A DNA stretch of 64,000 nt from assembly GCA_017527945.1 (NCBI GenBank), contig JAFXPL010000111.1:1-64000 (forward strand), given 5' to 3'. Made by a program: the position numbers and the translations under genes. The notes under the pieces were generated by a model that saw nothing but the letters and a program-made list of their open reading frames with translations, searched no databases and was not told the origin of the DNA. Of the stretch, positions 8,236 to 16,711 are shown in pieces; within the stretch, counting starts at the first letter, position 1; every line of letters starts with the position of its first letter. Source of the stretch: Bacteroidales bacterium. GTDB lineage: Bacteria > Bacteroidota > Bacteroidia > Bacteroidales > WCHB1-69.

Positions 8236-9330
8236 ATGATAAAGAAGACATTCGTATATTTGGTGATTTGTGCGCTTGCGGTGCAAATGTCGGCGCAGGT
8301 GCAGGTTTATCCGTTGGGCAATCTGCCCGAGAAGGTGAAATATACCGGATCCGTCACGTACGCGCTTCCGACCACCACGCTGAAGGTGACGGTCTCCGTC
8401 TCCAAAGTGCGGGAGGTGCGGGGCTATTTCGCGGACTATGCCGAAAGCCTGCTCGGCCTGACCAACATCATCAAGCAGAACCAGACCCGCTATGCGCTGA
8501 ACTCGGTGAAGGTGGAGCCCCTGCGGACGCCCGACCTGACGAACGTCTATCGCGCCTACACAACCAACGCGGCGGTTGCGGATGCCTGGGAGGCCGGACG
8601 GAAATCTTCCACAGTGTTCCTTCCCGACACCGGCTTGATCGTTTACCAAACCCATACCGCCTCGCTGCCTGAATTTTTCAAGAACTATGCAGACATCTCC
8701 TACACGCAACAATCGGAGGCGTTCGTCGATACGAAAATCATTGACGGCGTGGTGACCCAGGTACCCGCCAGCCACACGAAGACCGTCTCCAAGAGCTTCG
8801 ATAGCAAGGCGCGAGAGGCCGCCGACGCCATCATGAAGAGCCGCAAGGACCAATACGCGCTGGCCGCCGGGGAACAGGAGACCCCCTACAGCGGCGAAGC
8901 CCTCCAAACCATGCTCGCGGAATTGAAAAACTGGGAAAGCAACTACATGAGCCTCTTCACTGGCGTAACCGTCGCGGACACCATTGAGTACGTGCTGTAT
9001 CTGACCCCCTCTGACAATCTGAATGAACCGATGACCGCTTTCTACTTAAGCCCGGAAAAGGGCTTTGATACGGAAAAAGGCGCGGCGGCAAACGCCTACC
9101 AGCTTTCCTTCAAACGCATGTACCAGCACCCTATCGAGAAAGTGTCATTGCAATACCCGACATCTTCCTACCTCACCCGCACGGAAATGCCGGTCCGGAT
9201 CTCCCTCAACCAAAACGGCCGCAGCCTCCACGACTTCGGCATCATCAACATGTATCAAGCGGGCGCCACCGTCTTTTCCTCCGCCAAACAGCCTGTCGAT
9301 ATGAATTCCATCGGTTTTGTGTTCGAATAA
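8236..9330 (+). CDS. DUF4831-like secreted protein
   Basis: 364 residues with a signal peptide ending in MSAQ at about residue 21. The mature protein begins VQVYPLG and contains a YALPTT segment, followed by blocks resembling the Bacteroidota family DUF4831. No catalytic motif is visible. It starts 36 nt after the zinc-peptidase gene with only a heptamer repeat between, so co-transcription is likely. The family call rests on overall recognition. Confidence 0.6.
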   Translation: MIKKTFVYLVICALAVQMSAQVQVYPLGNLPEKVKYTGSVTYALPTTTLKVTVSVSKVREVRGYFADYAESLLGLTNIIKQNQTRYALNSVKVEPLRTPDLTNVYRAYTTNAAVADAWEAGRKSSTVFLPDTGLIVYQTHTASLPEFFKNYADISYTQQSEAFVDTKIIDGVVTQVPASHTKTVSKSFDSKAREAADAIMKSRKDQYALAAGEQETPYSGEALQTMLAELKNWESNYMSLFTGVTVADTIEYVLYLTPSDNLNEPMTAFYLSPEKGFDTEKGAAANAYQLSFKRMYQHPIEKVSLQYPTSSYLTRTEMPVRISLNQNGRSLHDFGIINMYQAGATVFSSAKQPVDMNSIGFVFE

Positions 9331-9355
9331 CCCCGCCAACCCATTGTCTTGACCT

Positions 9356-9856
9356 ATGAACAGGAATATCCTTATCCTCCTTGTCACCGCGCTGTTGCTC
9401 GCCGGCTGCCAGAACATGCAGCAAAAAAAACTGAACCGCCAAATGAAGAAGATGGCGAAAATCTATCTGCAACAGGAAGAAATCAAAGATTATAAAGATC
9501 TTACGATCACCAGCGTGGACACGCTGACCGAATTCAGCTACGCAAAGCTGAACTCCGAGCTTTTGGGCAATATGGCGGACGCATACGAGCAGATGTACTG
9601 GGACGAAGAGGACAGTGCCAAGCGCGAAGTGATCGGACTCTCCTTCCGGGAAACCAAGCGCACGCAACGCGACATGGACGACCTGATTGACAACGGCGAC
9701 CTTCTCACGCAGGGTGTCTTGCTGTTCATGGTGACGGGGAATTACAAGAAAGATAATGAAAATCAGGAATTTATGTTCCTCGTAAATCCAGATAAGAAGT
9801 CGCTGCACTATCTGGATCCCTTCGGGAACAACCTCTTGTACCAAGACGAGGAGTGA
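9356..9856 (+). CDS. Hypothetical lipoprotein, 166 aa
   Basis: The lipoprotein signal peptide has the lipobox LAGC (Cys near residue 18). The mature part starts with a strongly basic/Gln-rich stretch (MQQKKLNRQMKKM) and is otherwise acidic. Its stop codon overlaps the ATG of the radical SAM gene (TGATG), so they are likely translationally coupled. Function unknown. Confidence 0.72.
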   Translation: MNRNILILLVTALLLAGCQNMQQKKLNRQMKKMAKIYLQQEEIKDYKDLTITSVDTLTEFSYAKLNSELLGNMADAYEQMYWDEEDSAKREVIGLSFRETKRTQRDMDDLIDNGDLLTQGVLLFMVTGNYKKDNENQEFMFLVNPDKKSLHYLDPFGNNLLYQDEE

Positions 9857-10794
9857 TGTTTCCGTGGGGTGACAACCGCCGTTTCAATGCCTATAGCCGG
9901 CATTGCAGGGAGAACTATGGCGGCAGAATCCAGAAATTGCCGGTGGATGCCGGTTTTTCCTGCCCGAACCGGGCGAGCCGGACGCTCGGCGGATGCACCT
10001 ACTGCGCCAACGAGGCTTTTACGCCGGCCTACGTGTCGGCGAACGACGATGTGGCCGCACAGTTGGAGAACGGCAAACACTTCTTCCAAAAGCGGTATCC
10101 AGCCAACAACGGTTATTTTGCTTATTTCCAATCTTTTACAAACACCAATGCTTCAGTTGACATTCTTCGCAAAAAGTTTGAAGAAGCCTTGCAAGTGTCT
10201 GATATAAAAGGGCTTGTTATATCCACCCGCCCCGATTGCTTGCCCGATGCTGTGCTCGACTATCTTTCGGAACTGAATGCCCGTACACATTTGACGGTGG
10301 AATTAGGAGTGGAAAGCCTTCACGACGAGACACTTGCGCACATCCGGCGAGGGCACGACACGGCATGCACACGACAAGCCTTCCGGCAGTTGCGGGAGCG
10401 TGAAATACCTGTTTGCGCACACCTGATTCTCGGCCTGCCGAACGAAACGCCATCCATTTGGTTGAACGACATTCAGAAAATCAATCAGTTAGGGCCTCAA
10501 TTCATCAAGTTCCATCAGTTGCAAATCTTCAAAAAAACGGCTATGGAAACGGAATTTGAAGCCTTTCCCGAGCGTTTTCACACATTCACGGCCATTGAAT
10601 ACGCCCGTTTTATGGCTGATTGCCTGGAACGATTGTTGCCGGAGATTGTGGTGGAACGATTTTCCGCAGAAGCCCCGCCCCGTTACTTAGCGGTCTCGCG
10701 CTGGCAGCTGCACCGCCATGACGCCTTAGTGCGCGACATTGAGACGGAACTGGCAAGCCGCAACAGCTGGCAAGGGAAAAACGCGGCACAATAG
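9856..10794 (+). CDS. TIGR01212 family radical SAM protein (YhcC-like)
   Basis: About 312 residues. The iron-sulfur motif is CPN..........CTYC: the first Cys is separated by about ten residues from CxxC, which is characteristic of TIGR01212/YhcC rather than CxxxCxxC. Later blocks STRPDCL, ELGVES and FKFHQLQ-like (IKFHQLQIFKKT) are typical. I choose ATG 9856, which overlaps the preceding stop by one base; GTG 9853 is directly upstream. The family's reaction is not established. A bidirectional terminator follows. Confidence 0.9.
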   Translation: MFPWGDNRRFNAYSRHCRENYGGRIQKLPVDAGFSCPNRASRTLGGCTYCANEAFTPAYVSANDDVAAQLENGKHFFQKRYPANNGYFAYFQSFTNTNASVDILRKKFEEALQVSDIKGLVISTRPDCLPDAVLDYLSELNARTHLTVELGVESLHDETLAHIRRGHDTACTRQAFRQLREREIPVCAHLILGLPNETPSIWLNDIQKINQLGPQFIKFHQLQIFKKTAMETEFEAFPERFHTFTAIEYARFMADCLERLLPEIVVERFSAEAPPRYLAVSRWQLHRHDALVRDIETELASRNSWQGKNAAQ

Positions 10795-10800
10795 TCTAAA

Positions 10801-10831
10801 ACAAAAAAGCATCCCGTTCAGGATGCTTTTA
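10801..10831. terminator. Bidirectional intrinsic terminator
   Basis: A 7-bp stem, AGCATCC (10808-10814) / GGATGCT (10821-10827), with an A-run on the left and a T-run on the right. It can end both the radical SAM transcript (+) and the tRNA-Val transcript (-). Confidence 0.8.
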
Positions 10832-10838
10832 CTGTTTG

Positions 10839-10913
10839 TGGGACGTACTGGACTCGAACCAGTGACCTCTGCCGTGTGAAGGCAGCGCTCTGAACCGACT
10901 GGGCTAACGTCCC
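10839..10913 (-). tRNA. tRNA-Val, anticodon CAC
   Basis: 75 nt fold as a cloverleaf: acceptor GGGACGT / ACGTCCC, anticodon stem CTGCC / GGCAG with loop TTCACAC (anticodon CAC, reading GUG), T stem ACTGG / CCAGT with loop TTCGAGT, discriminator A. The D stem GCCC / GAGC has one C-A mismatch. The 3' CCA is not encoded. A -7 element at 10927-10934 precedes it and a hairpin terminator follows. Confidence 0.93.
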
Positions 10914-10926
10914 TCATTTGCGGCTG

Positions 10927-10934
10927 CAAAAATA
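10927..10934 (-). promoter_or_regulatory. Bacteroidota -7 promoter element for tRNA-Val
   Basis: TATTTTTG followed by CA, 14 nt upstream of the tRNA 5' end, a spacing that would allow a very short leader. Confidence 0.6.
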
Positions 10935-11005
10935 CACTTTTTTCTTATACCTGCGCCTTGTTTGGAAAAAAATATTTTTCGGCCGCGCAAGAATTTGTGT
11001 TTCAA

Positions 11006-11047
11006 TGATTTCAAGTTTCAGATTTCAGGATTCAAGTTTCAGGATTC
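11006..11047. repeat. Heptanucleotide tandem repeat, 6 units, overlapping a stop codon
   Basis: Six 7-mers ending in TTC: TGATTTC, AAGTTTC, AGATTTC, AGGATTC, AAGTTTC, AGGATTC. The right end includes the stop codon and last two sense codons of the helicase gene at 11039-12475. Confidence 0.8.
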
Positions 11048-12475
11048 GGGATCTGTCCCAAACATTTCATCGTTGAAGTTCAGCAGATAGACCTGTTCCG
11101 TGCCGCGCGTGACGGCGGTGTACATCCAACGGAGATACTCCTTGTCGGTGCTGTTGTCGGGCAGATAGCCCTGGTCGATGAGCACATGCTTCCACTGGCC
11201 GCCCTGGGTCTTATGGCAGGTCAGCGCGTAGGCGAACTTCACCTGCACGGCGTTCAGGAAGGGGTCTTCCTTCACCTTCATGAACCGCGCCCGAGGGTTG
11301 ACAATATCCATATAGTCCTCAGCCACTGCATAGTAGAGTTTCTGATTCGCCTCGTGCGAGAGCGACGGTCCATCGCAGTCGAGGCTCTCCAAAATAATCT
11401 TCAAGTCCACATACGGATGCTCGGGATAGTCACACAGGCGCACGGTCACGTCCGCGAAATGGAAACCGTAGAGTTCCTCCTGCTTGTGTATGGACATAAT
11501 CTCCATGATGTCGCCGTTGGCCAAGAAGCCCGCCTCGGAGAGTTCGTCTAACCAATAGTAATTATTCTTCACCGCCATAATGTAATCGCCTGTGGCAATG
11601 ATATTTTCGCGGAAGAGCACGCGGCTTCGCACGGCATTGTTGAACTGGAAGGCACGCTTGTTGGAGCGCGTCACAATGACGATTTCGTCATGGTCGTGGT
11701 CATTGTAGAGGGTGTTGAGCAGCTCCTCCATCTCGCCGCCGCTGATGCGCCGGAAATCCTCGAACGGCCTTCCGCTGAACAACGGCGGAGTGTAGTCGCC
11801 AGCGTTGAGTTTGTCGCGCACCCGCGTGGCATTGTAGAGAATGCCCGAATCGAGCGACTGGCGCACCACATCGGTCAGCTTCGCCCCGAAAACTTCCACA
11901 TTATAGGCACTTCTCAGATAATCGGCATCCAAAGCGGGACTCTCGTCCGCATGCACCGGCGGCAACTGCGCGTCATCGCCCACGAACAGCATCCGGTTGC
12001 TGTCGCCGAGAAACACAAACTCCATCAGGTCGTCCAACAAACTATTGCCCGTCAAGTCGTTGACGCTTCCCTGCGCCGAAATCATCGAGGCTTCATCAAC
12101 GATGAAAAGCGTGTGTGCGTCCTTGTTTTCACGCCGCACAAACCGACGAACCCCCTCCTTGCTATAGACCCGGTATATCCACTTGTGGATGGTGTAGGCC
12201 TTGCGTCCGGAATACTGCGAAAGCACCTTGGCGGCCCGGCCCGTGGGCGCGAGCATCACAATGTGCACGCCAATGCCGGACAGCGTCTTCACCAACGCGC
12301 TCACCAGACTGGTCTTGCCCGTGCCGGCATACCCCGACAACTGGAAGAGGAAGTTCTCTCCCTTGCCGTAGATGAAATCGGCAAGCCGGCCCATGGCCGA
12401 CGCCTGGCTGACGGTCGGCTCGAAGCCGAAATTCCGGCGCAGACTCTCTTCGAATGTGCCTCTGCTTCTGTCCAT
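11039..12475 (-). CDS. RecD2-like ATP-dependent DNA helicase (SF1B)
   Basis: 478 residues. Walker A is GYAGTGKT at residues 48-55, followed by LAPTGRAAK (motif Ia) and Walker B LFIVDEASM. A C-terminal UvrD_C_2-type block contains TCHKTQGGQW and a final helicase motif YTAVTRG. It is shorter than full RecD2 (~700) because the N-terminal extension is absent, which is usual for the short RecD-like helicases of Bacteroidota. Likely acts in DNA repair or recombination as a 5'-3' helicase; direction is inferred from the family. Its last codons lie inside a heptamer repeat. Confidence 0.88.
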   Translation of the reverse strand: MDRSRGTFEESLRRNFGFEPTVSQASAMGRLADFIYGKGENFLFQLSGYAGTGKTSLVSALVKTLSGIGVHIVMLAPTGRAAKVLSQYSGRKAYTIHKWIYRVYSKEGVRRFVRRENKDAHTLFIVDEASMISAQGSVNDLTGNSLLDDLMEFVFLGDSNRMLFVGDDAQLPPVHADESPALDADYLRSAYNVEVFGAKLTDVVRQSLDSGILYNATRVRDKLNAGDYTPPLFSGRPFEDFRRISGGEMEELLNTLYNDHDHDEIVIVTRSNKRAFQFNNAVRSRVLFRENIIATGDYIMAVKNNYYWLDELSEAGFLANGDIMEIMSIHKQEELYGFHFADVTVRLCDYPEHPYVDLKIILESLDCDGPSLSHEANQKLYYAVAEDYMDIVNPRARFMKVKEDPFLNAVQVKFAYALTCHKTQGGQWKHVLIDQGYLPDNSTDKEYLRWMYTAVTRGTEQVYLLNFNDEMFGTDPES

Positions 12476-12484
12476 CTTTGGTGA

Positions 12485-12526
12485 GGGTTAATGGGTTATT
12501 CGGTTAATGGATTAGGGATTAGGGGG
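12485..12526. repeat. Degenerate 7/8-nt tandem repeat
   Basis: GGTTA/GGATTA cores recur at spacings of 8, 8, 7 and 7 nt between the helicase start and its promoter. It is a less regular relative of the heptamer tracts elsewhere in the window. Confidence 0.55.
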
Positions 12527-12554
12527 ATGACAGTGGTTTCTGCATTTCGAGGTG

Positions 12555-12562
12555 CAAAGGTA
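12555..12562 (-). promoter_or_regulatory. Bacteroidota -7 promoter element for the RecD-like helicase
   Basis: TACCTTTG followed by CA, 80 nt before the start codon at 12475; the leader contains the degenerate repeat. Confidence 0.6.
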
Positions 12563-12607
12563 CACTTTCTTCATTCATCGCACGACATTCACCATTAAAA
12601 AAAATCG

Positions 12608-12615
12608 TATCTTCG
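12608..12615 (+). promoter_or_regulatory. Bacteroidota -7 promoter-like element for parC
   Basis: TATCTTCG followed by CG, one mismatch to TAnnTTTG, 22 nt before the parC start. Confidence 0.5.
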
Positions 12616-12636
12616 CGCCTTAAAACCACCCCACCT

Positions 12637-15402
12637 ATGGCAGAAGATTTTGAAGATGAAGAAATGAATGAGGAAATGGATGAAAACGCATCGGAAGTCA
12701 TTATTCCTCAAGAAGATACAGACATTGAAACTCAAGACGAGTCGGGATTGCACAAAGTGATATTCGCCCAGTCGATGTACCGCGAATGGTATTTGGACTA
12801 CGCCTCCTACGTCATCCTGGACCGCGCCTTCCCCGACGTCTATGACGGACTGAAGCCCGTGCAGCGCCGCATCCTGCACTCCATGGACGAGCTGGAGGAC
12901 GGCCGTTTCAACAAGGTGGCCAACATCGTGGGCAACACCATGAAGTACCATCCGCACGGTGACGCTTCCATCGGCGCGGCCTTGGTGCAGCTGGGGCAGA
13001 AGCACCTGCTCATCGACACGCAGGGTAACTGGGGAAACATCCTCACCGGCGACGACGCGGCAGCCCCTCGTTACATCGAAGCACGCCTCACCCCGTTCGC
13101 CAAGGAGGTGGTCTTCAACCACAAAACCACCGAATGGCAGGTTTCCTACGACGGCCGTAACCGCGAGCCCATCGCGCTGCCCGTCAAGTTCCCGCTGCTG
13201 CTCGCCCAAGGCGTGAAGGGCATCGGCGTGGGCATGTCCACCCTCATCCTGCCCCACAACTTCAATGAGCTGATCGACGCCTCCGTACACATCCTCAAGG
13301 GCGAGGATTTCGAAATTTACCCTGATTTCCCCACCGGCGGCGCCATCGACGTGAGCCGCTACAACAACGGGGCGCAGGGCGGCAAAATCCGCAACCGCGC
13401 CAAAATCAGCATTGTCGATAACAAAACACTGGTAATCAACGAAATACCTTACGGCACCACCACCGAGGACCTCATCTCCGAATCCACCAACTCCATCACC
13501 AAAGCCATTGACAACGGCAAACTGAAAATCAAAAAGATAGACGACAATACAGCGGCGCAGGCCGAAATTTACCTCCATCTGCAGCCCGGTGTCTCCCCCG
13601 ACCAGACCATTGACGCGCTCTATGCCTTCACCGACTGCGAAATCACCTATTCCACCAACGCCTGCGTCATTTGGAACGGCAAGCCCGTCTTCACCAATGT
13701 CAAGGACATCCTGCGCATCAACACCGAGAACACCCTCAATCTGCTGCGCAAAGAGCTGGAAATCGAGCTCGACGAGCTGCGCCAGCAATGGCACAAGGTC
13801 TCCTTGGAGAAAATCTTCTTCGAAAAGCGTATCTATAAGGAATTGGAGAAGGATGCCGACTCCTGGGACGTGCAGATCGACCGCATCGAGCGCGCCTTCG
13901 ACCCCTACCGCCCGCTCTTCCGCCAAGAAATCACCCGCGACGACGTGCTCGCGCTCTGCGAGAAGCCCGTGCGCAAAATCTCCAAATTCGACATCAAGGC
14001 CGCCATGGACAAGCTCGCCGAAATCGAGCTCAACATGGACGAAGTGCAGAACCATCTCGATCATCTCGTCGATTATGCCATCAACTACTTCTTGCAACTG
14101 AAGAAAAAATATGGTGCTGATTACAAGCGTCTTACCGAAATCAAAAGCTTCGACACCATCAGCGCAGTCACCGTGGCAGTAGCCAACCAGAAACTCTACG
14201 TCAACAAGAAGGAGGGCTTCATCGGCACCAATCTCAAGAAAGACGACGACGTGGAGTTCGCCTGCCTCTGCTCCGACTTGGACGACATCATCGTCTTCCA
14301 CGAGAACGGCGAATGCTCCATCAGCAAGGTGGCTGACAAGCATTTCGTGGGCAAGCACATCATCCATGCGGAAGTGTTCCGGCGCGGCGACGAACGGCAG
14401 ATCTACAACATGATCTACTCCGCCGGCGTGAACGGGCCCGTCTATGCGAAGCGATTCAATGTGGGCGGCGTCACCCGCGACAAGAAATACGACCTCGTGA
14501 AGGGTAACAAGAACGCCAAAGTGCTCTATTTTACCTCCAACCCGAACGGCGAGGCCGAGGTAGTGCGCGTGAAGCTCAAACCAAAACCCAAGCTCAAGAA
14601 GAAGGAATTCGACTTCGACTTCGGGACTCTTGCGGTAAAGAACCGCGCCGCGTTAGGCAACATCGTCACCCGCTACCCCATCTCCTCCATCACGCTGGCG
14701 CAAAAAGGCATCTCCACGCTCAGCGCCATCGACGTCTATTTCGAATCGGCCGTAATGCGCCTCAACACCGACGGCCGAGGTGAGTTAGTCGGCTCCTTCC
14801 ACGAGGATGACAAGATCATAACCATTTACAAATCGGGAAATTACAGAATCACAGGCTACGAAACCTCTCTCCACTTCGAAGACGACCTCGACATCATCCG
14901 CAAGTGGAAACCCTCGATGATTATCACCGCCATTTATCAGCTCAAGAAGGAGAAGAAGTATTTCATCAAACGTTTCCAACCCGATGTGTTGATGAAGAAG
15001 GTCGATTTCTATCCCACCGACGGCACCGCCAAACTGGTCGCCTACTCCATCGACTATTTGCCGCAGATCGAAGTGGTCTATCATGCAAAGAAATCCGACA
15101 CGGAAGACACCACGGAGGTGCTCGCCTGCGCCGAACTGGTGGAATTAGCCACCGCCCGAGCCAAGGGTAAACGACTTAGTTTCAACGACATCAAGTCTGT
15201 GAAGTTCATCGATCCGCTGCCATACGACGAACCCGAGGAGGAACCGGAAGAGGAGAGTCTGCCCGACGACGTCGAGCCGGTCACCTCCATGGATGAGGAA
15301 ATCGCCAAGGAGGTCTTTGACTCCATTTCCGCTGACAGATCGGACATTCCGACCGACAGCGAAGGTGCTGGAACGCAATTGGGGCTGTTTGACGAAGAGT
15401 AA
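12637..15402 (+). CDS. parC: DNA topoisomerase IV subunit A
   Basis: 921 residues. The type IIA topoisomerase A subunit breaks and rejoins DNA through a catalytic Tyr, here Tyr146 in AAPRYIEARLT. The quinolone-region block KYHPHGDASIG (about residues 103-113) is intact. A long coiled-coil tower region (residues ~370-480) is followed by a C-terminal beta-pinwheel region. I see no gyrase box (QRRGGKG-like), which favours ParC over GyrA. The N-terminal ~35 residues and the extreme C-terminus are strongly acidic. parE is not adjacent. The gene has its own promoter. Confidence 0.9.
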   Translation: MAEDFEDEEMNEEMDENASEVIIPQEDTDIETQDESGLHKVIFAQSMYREWYLDYASYVILDRAFPDVYDGLKPVQRRILHSMDELEDGRFNKVANIVGNTMKYHPHGDASIGAALVQLGQKHLLIDTQGNWGNILTGDDAAAPRYIEARLTPFAKEVVFNHKTTEWQVSYDGRNREPIALPVKFPLLLAQGVKGIGVGMSTLILPHNFNELIDASVHILKGEDFEIYPDFPTGGAIDVSRYNNGAQGGKIRNRAKISIVDNKTLVINEIPYGTTTEDLISESTNSITKAIDNGKLKIKKIDDNTAAQAEIYLHLQPGVSPDQTIDALYAFTDCEITYSTNACVIWNGKPVFTNVKDILRINTENTLNLLRKELEIELDELRQQWHKVSLEKIFFEKRIYKELEKDADSWDVQIDRIERAFDPYRPLFRQEITRDDVLALCEKPVRKISKFDIKAAMDKLAEIELNMDEVQNHLDHLVDYAINYFLQLKKKYGADYKRLTEIKSFDTISAVTVAVANQKLYVNKKEGFIGTNLKKDDDVEFACLCSDLDDIIVFHENGECSISKVADKHFVGKHIIHAEVFRRGDERQIYNMIYSAGVNGPVYAKRFNVGGVTRDKKYDLVKGNKNAKVLYFTSNPNGEAEVVRVKLKPKPKLKKKEFDFDFGTLAVKNRAALGNIVTRYPISSITLAQKGISTLSAIDVYFESAVMRLNTDGRGELVGSFHEDDKIITIYKSGNYRITGYETSLHFEDDLDIIRKWKPSMIITAIYQLKKEKKYFIKRFQPDVLMKKVDFYPTDGTAKLVAYSIDYLPQIEVVYHAKKSDTEDTTEVLACAELVELATARAKGKRLSFNDIKSVKFIDPLPYDEPEEEPEEESLPDDVEPVTSMDEEIAKEVFDSISADRSDIPTDSEGAGTQLGLFDEE

Positions 15403-15477
15403 TGCCAACTCAGGCATTGGCCATTGAAACAACAACCGCGAATCGCGGAATCTGCTGGCAATCTGGCCAGTGGTTGT
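15401..15477. other. Structured convergent intergenic region with three inverted repeats
   Basis: Three inverted repeats follow the parC stop: AATGCC / GGCATT (15401-15418), CCGCG / CGCGG (15436-15448) and CTGGC / GCCAG (15455-15470). ACAACC / GGTTGT (15432-15437 with 15472-15477) can enclose the last two as a three-way junction. There is no long T-tract. It may serve as a termination or mRNA-end structure between convergent genes. Confidence 0.45.
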
Positions 15478-15525
15478 CCATTTTCGATTTTCAGCTTAAC
15501 TTACCGTCCGAAATTCGGGATAAGT

Positions 15526-16533
15526 TCACCCTCCCGTCCTGAACTCGTCCAAATACACTGCAAGGTACACGGACGCACAGAGGATTAGGAAAATCAACGC
15601 AAACATAATGACAAAGCTCAATATGGTGTAGAGCGTTGTGCGCCACCAACTGTAGCCGGAAAACTGCTTCAGCGGAATCAGCGTGAGCAGGGAAGTGAAC
15701 GCAGCTATACGGGGCAGTGCAAGGAAATTCAACACAATTGAGTAGATGGAGTACATGTTGACGGAATATAGCAGCGCGATGAAAAGCTCGGCATAGCGAA
15801 GGTCGGGGATGTTGGGACAACGTCGGAAAAACAGGTAAAGGAATCCGGACACAAACATCATCAGCACCAAAGACCAGATATTCGGAAACTTCAGGCTGAA
15901 CCAAGTCATTTTTCTGGCTATTTCTTGAAAAACCAACGTCACATAGCGTGTGTACTTTCCCTCGTCGCTTTGCGGCTTGCCGGCTTCCTGCTGAGTGGAA
16001 GCGGTCTCGTCGTACGTGGCGGTGTCCTCCTGCGGCGGCGTGACCATCTCTTGCGTCACGGTCTCCGTCTTTTCTTCTTCATCCTTTTCGAGATCCTTCC
16101 CTTTGATATTGAACCCGTGGGTGACCAAGATGGAGAACGCGGCGAGTAGGAAGAACATCTTGAAGGGCGGGAAGTAGGCCATCTGCATGCCCGAGAGGTA
16201 ATCGCGGATCATGTAACCGGGACGTAGAATGAGATCGCGGATGGTGCGGAACATGCCGCGATTGCCCAATCCCCAGACATCCATAAAGTTGAGTACACCC
16301 GTCTTGAAGGAGAAACGTCCGATGCGCGATGCCTGCCCACAACGCGGACAGTAGTTTCCCCTGAAGTGCGTGCCGCAGGTGGCGCAATCATGTTCCTCGT
16401 CCGACATCGGTGCCACTTGATGGGGCTGACGCCTCCAATCCTGGAATTGGCGCACCCGATTGTCCATTCGCGACAGATGCTTGCGGAGACGATGCAGCCG
16501 TTCCTTTTTCCGAATCATCCTTTCCCTTTTCAT
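15526..16533 (-). CDS. DUF3667 membrane protein with zinc ribbon
   Basis: 335 residues from ATG 16533. A basic N-terminus is followed by a zinc ribbon with CxxC pairs at Cys50/Cys53 and Cys62/Cys65 (CATC...YCPRCGQ). The DUF3667 block with LRPGYMIRDYLSG follows, then hydrophobic segments near residues 122-140 and three or four in the C-terminal half. An acidic Glu/Thr-rich loop separates the two parts. An upstream extension of the frame to 16818 overlaps the divergent peroxidase gene and lacks promoter support, so I exclude it. Function unknown. Confidence 0.82.
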   Translation of the reverse strand: MKRERMIRKKERLHRLRKHLSRMDNRVRQFQDWRRQPHQVAPMSDEEHDCATCGTHFRGNYCPRCGQASRIGRFSFKTGVLNFMDVWGLGNRGMFRTIRDLILRPGYMIRDYLSGMQMAYFPPFKMFFLLAAFSILVTHGFNIKGKDLEKDEEEKTETVTQEMVTPPQEDTATYDETASTQQEAGKPQSDEGKYTRYVTLVFQEIARKMTWFSLKFPNIWSLVLMMFVSGFLYLFFRRCPNIPDLRYAELFIALLYSVNMYSIYSIVLNFLALPRIAAFTSLLTLIPLKQFSGYSWWRTTLYTILSFVIMFALIFLILCASVYLAVYLDEFRTGG

Positions 16534-16542
16534 AATACGGCG

Positions 16543-16550
16543 CAAAAATA
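16543..16550 (-). promoter_or_regulatory. Bacteroidota -7 promoter element for the DUF3667 gene
   Basis: TATTTTTG followed by CG, 10 nt before ATG 16533. It decides the start in favour of 16533 but leaves a very short leader. Confidence 0.6.
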
Positions 16551-16595
16551 GGAAAAAACAAAATAGTGTGAGCGGTATAATGCGGAAAATTTCAT

Positions 16596-16603
16596 TATTT
16601 TTG
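16596..16603 (+). promoter_or_regulatory. Bacteroidota -7 promoter element for the cytochrome c peroxidase gene
   Basis: TATTTTTG followed by CG, 25 nt before the in-frame ATG 16628 and 109 nt before ATG 16712. Confidence 0.6.
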
Positions 16604-16711
16604 CGGCGGCATTTAAAACCAAGAACGATGAACACCGCGACAAGCCGACACCCTGTCATCCATCTGGATTTGAGCGTGGCCAAGACTGAAACCACAGCGG
16701 GAAAAGCATCC

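Noticed and set aside
12595..14367. 590-codon open frame on the minus strand over parC
   Set aside because: It is antisense to the well-conserved parC gene and its translation is a low-complexity V/D/G/E/L-rich string, as expected from mirrored codon usage. No signal, domain or promoter.
12637..15402. DNA gyrase subunit A instead of ParC
   Set aside because: No gyrase box is visible in the C-terminal region. A search for a second, gyrase-box-bearing paralogue in the genome would settle it.
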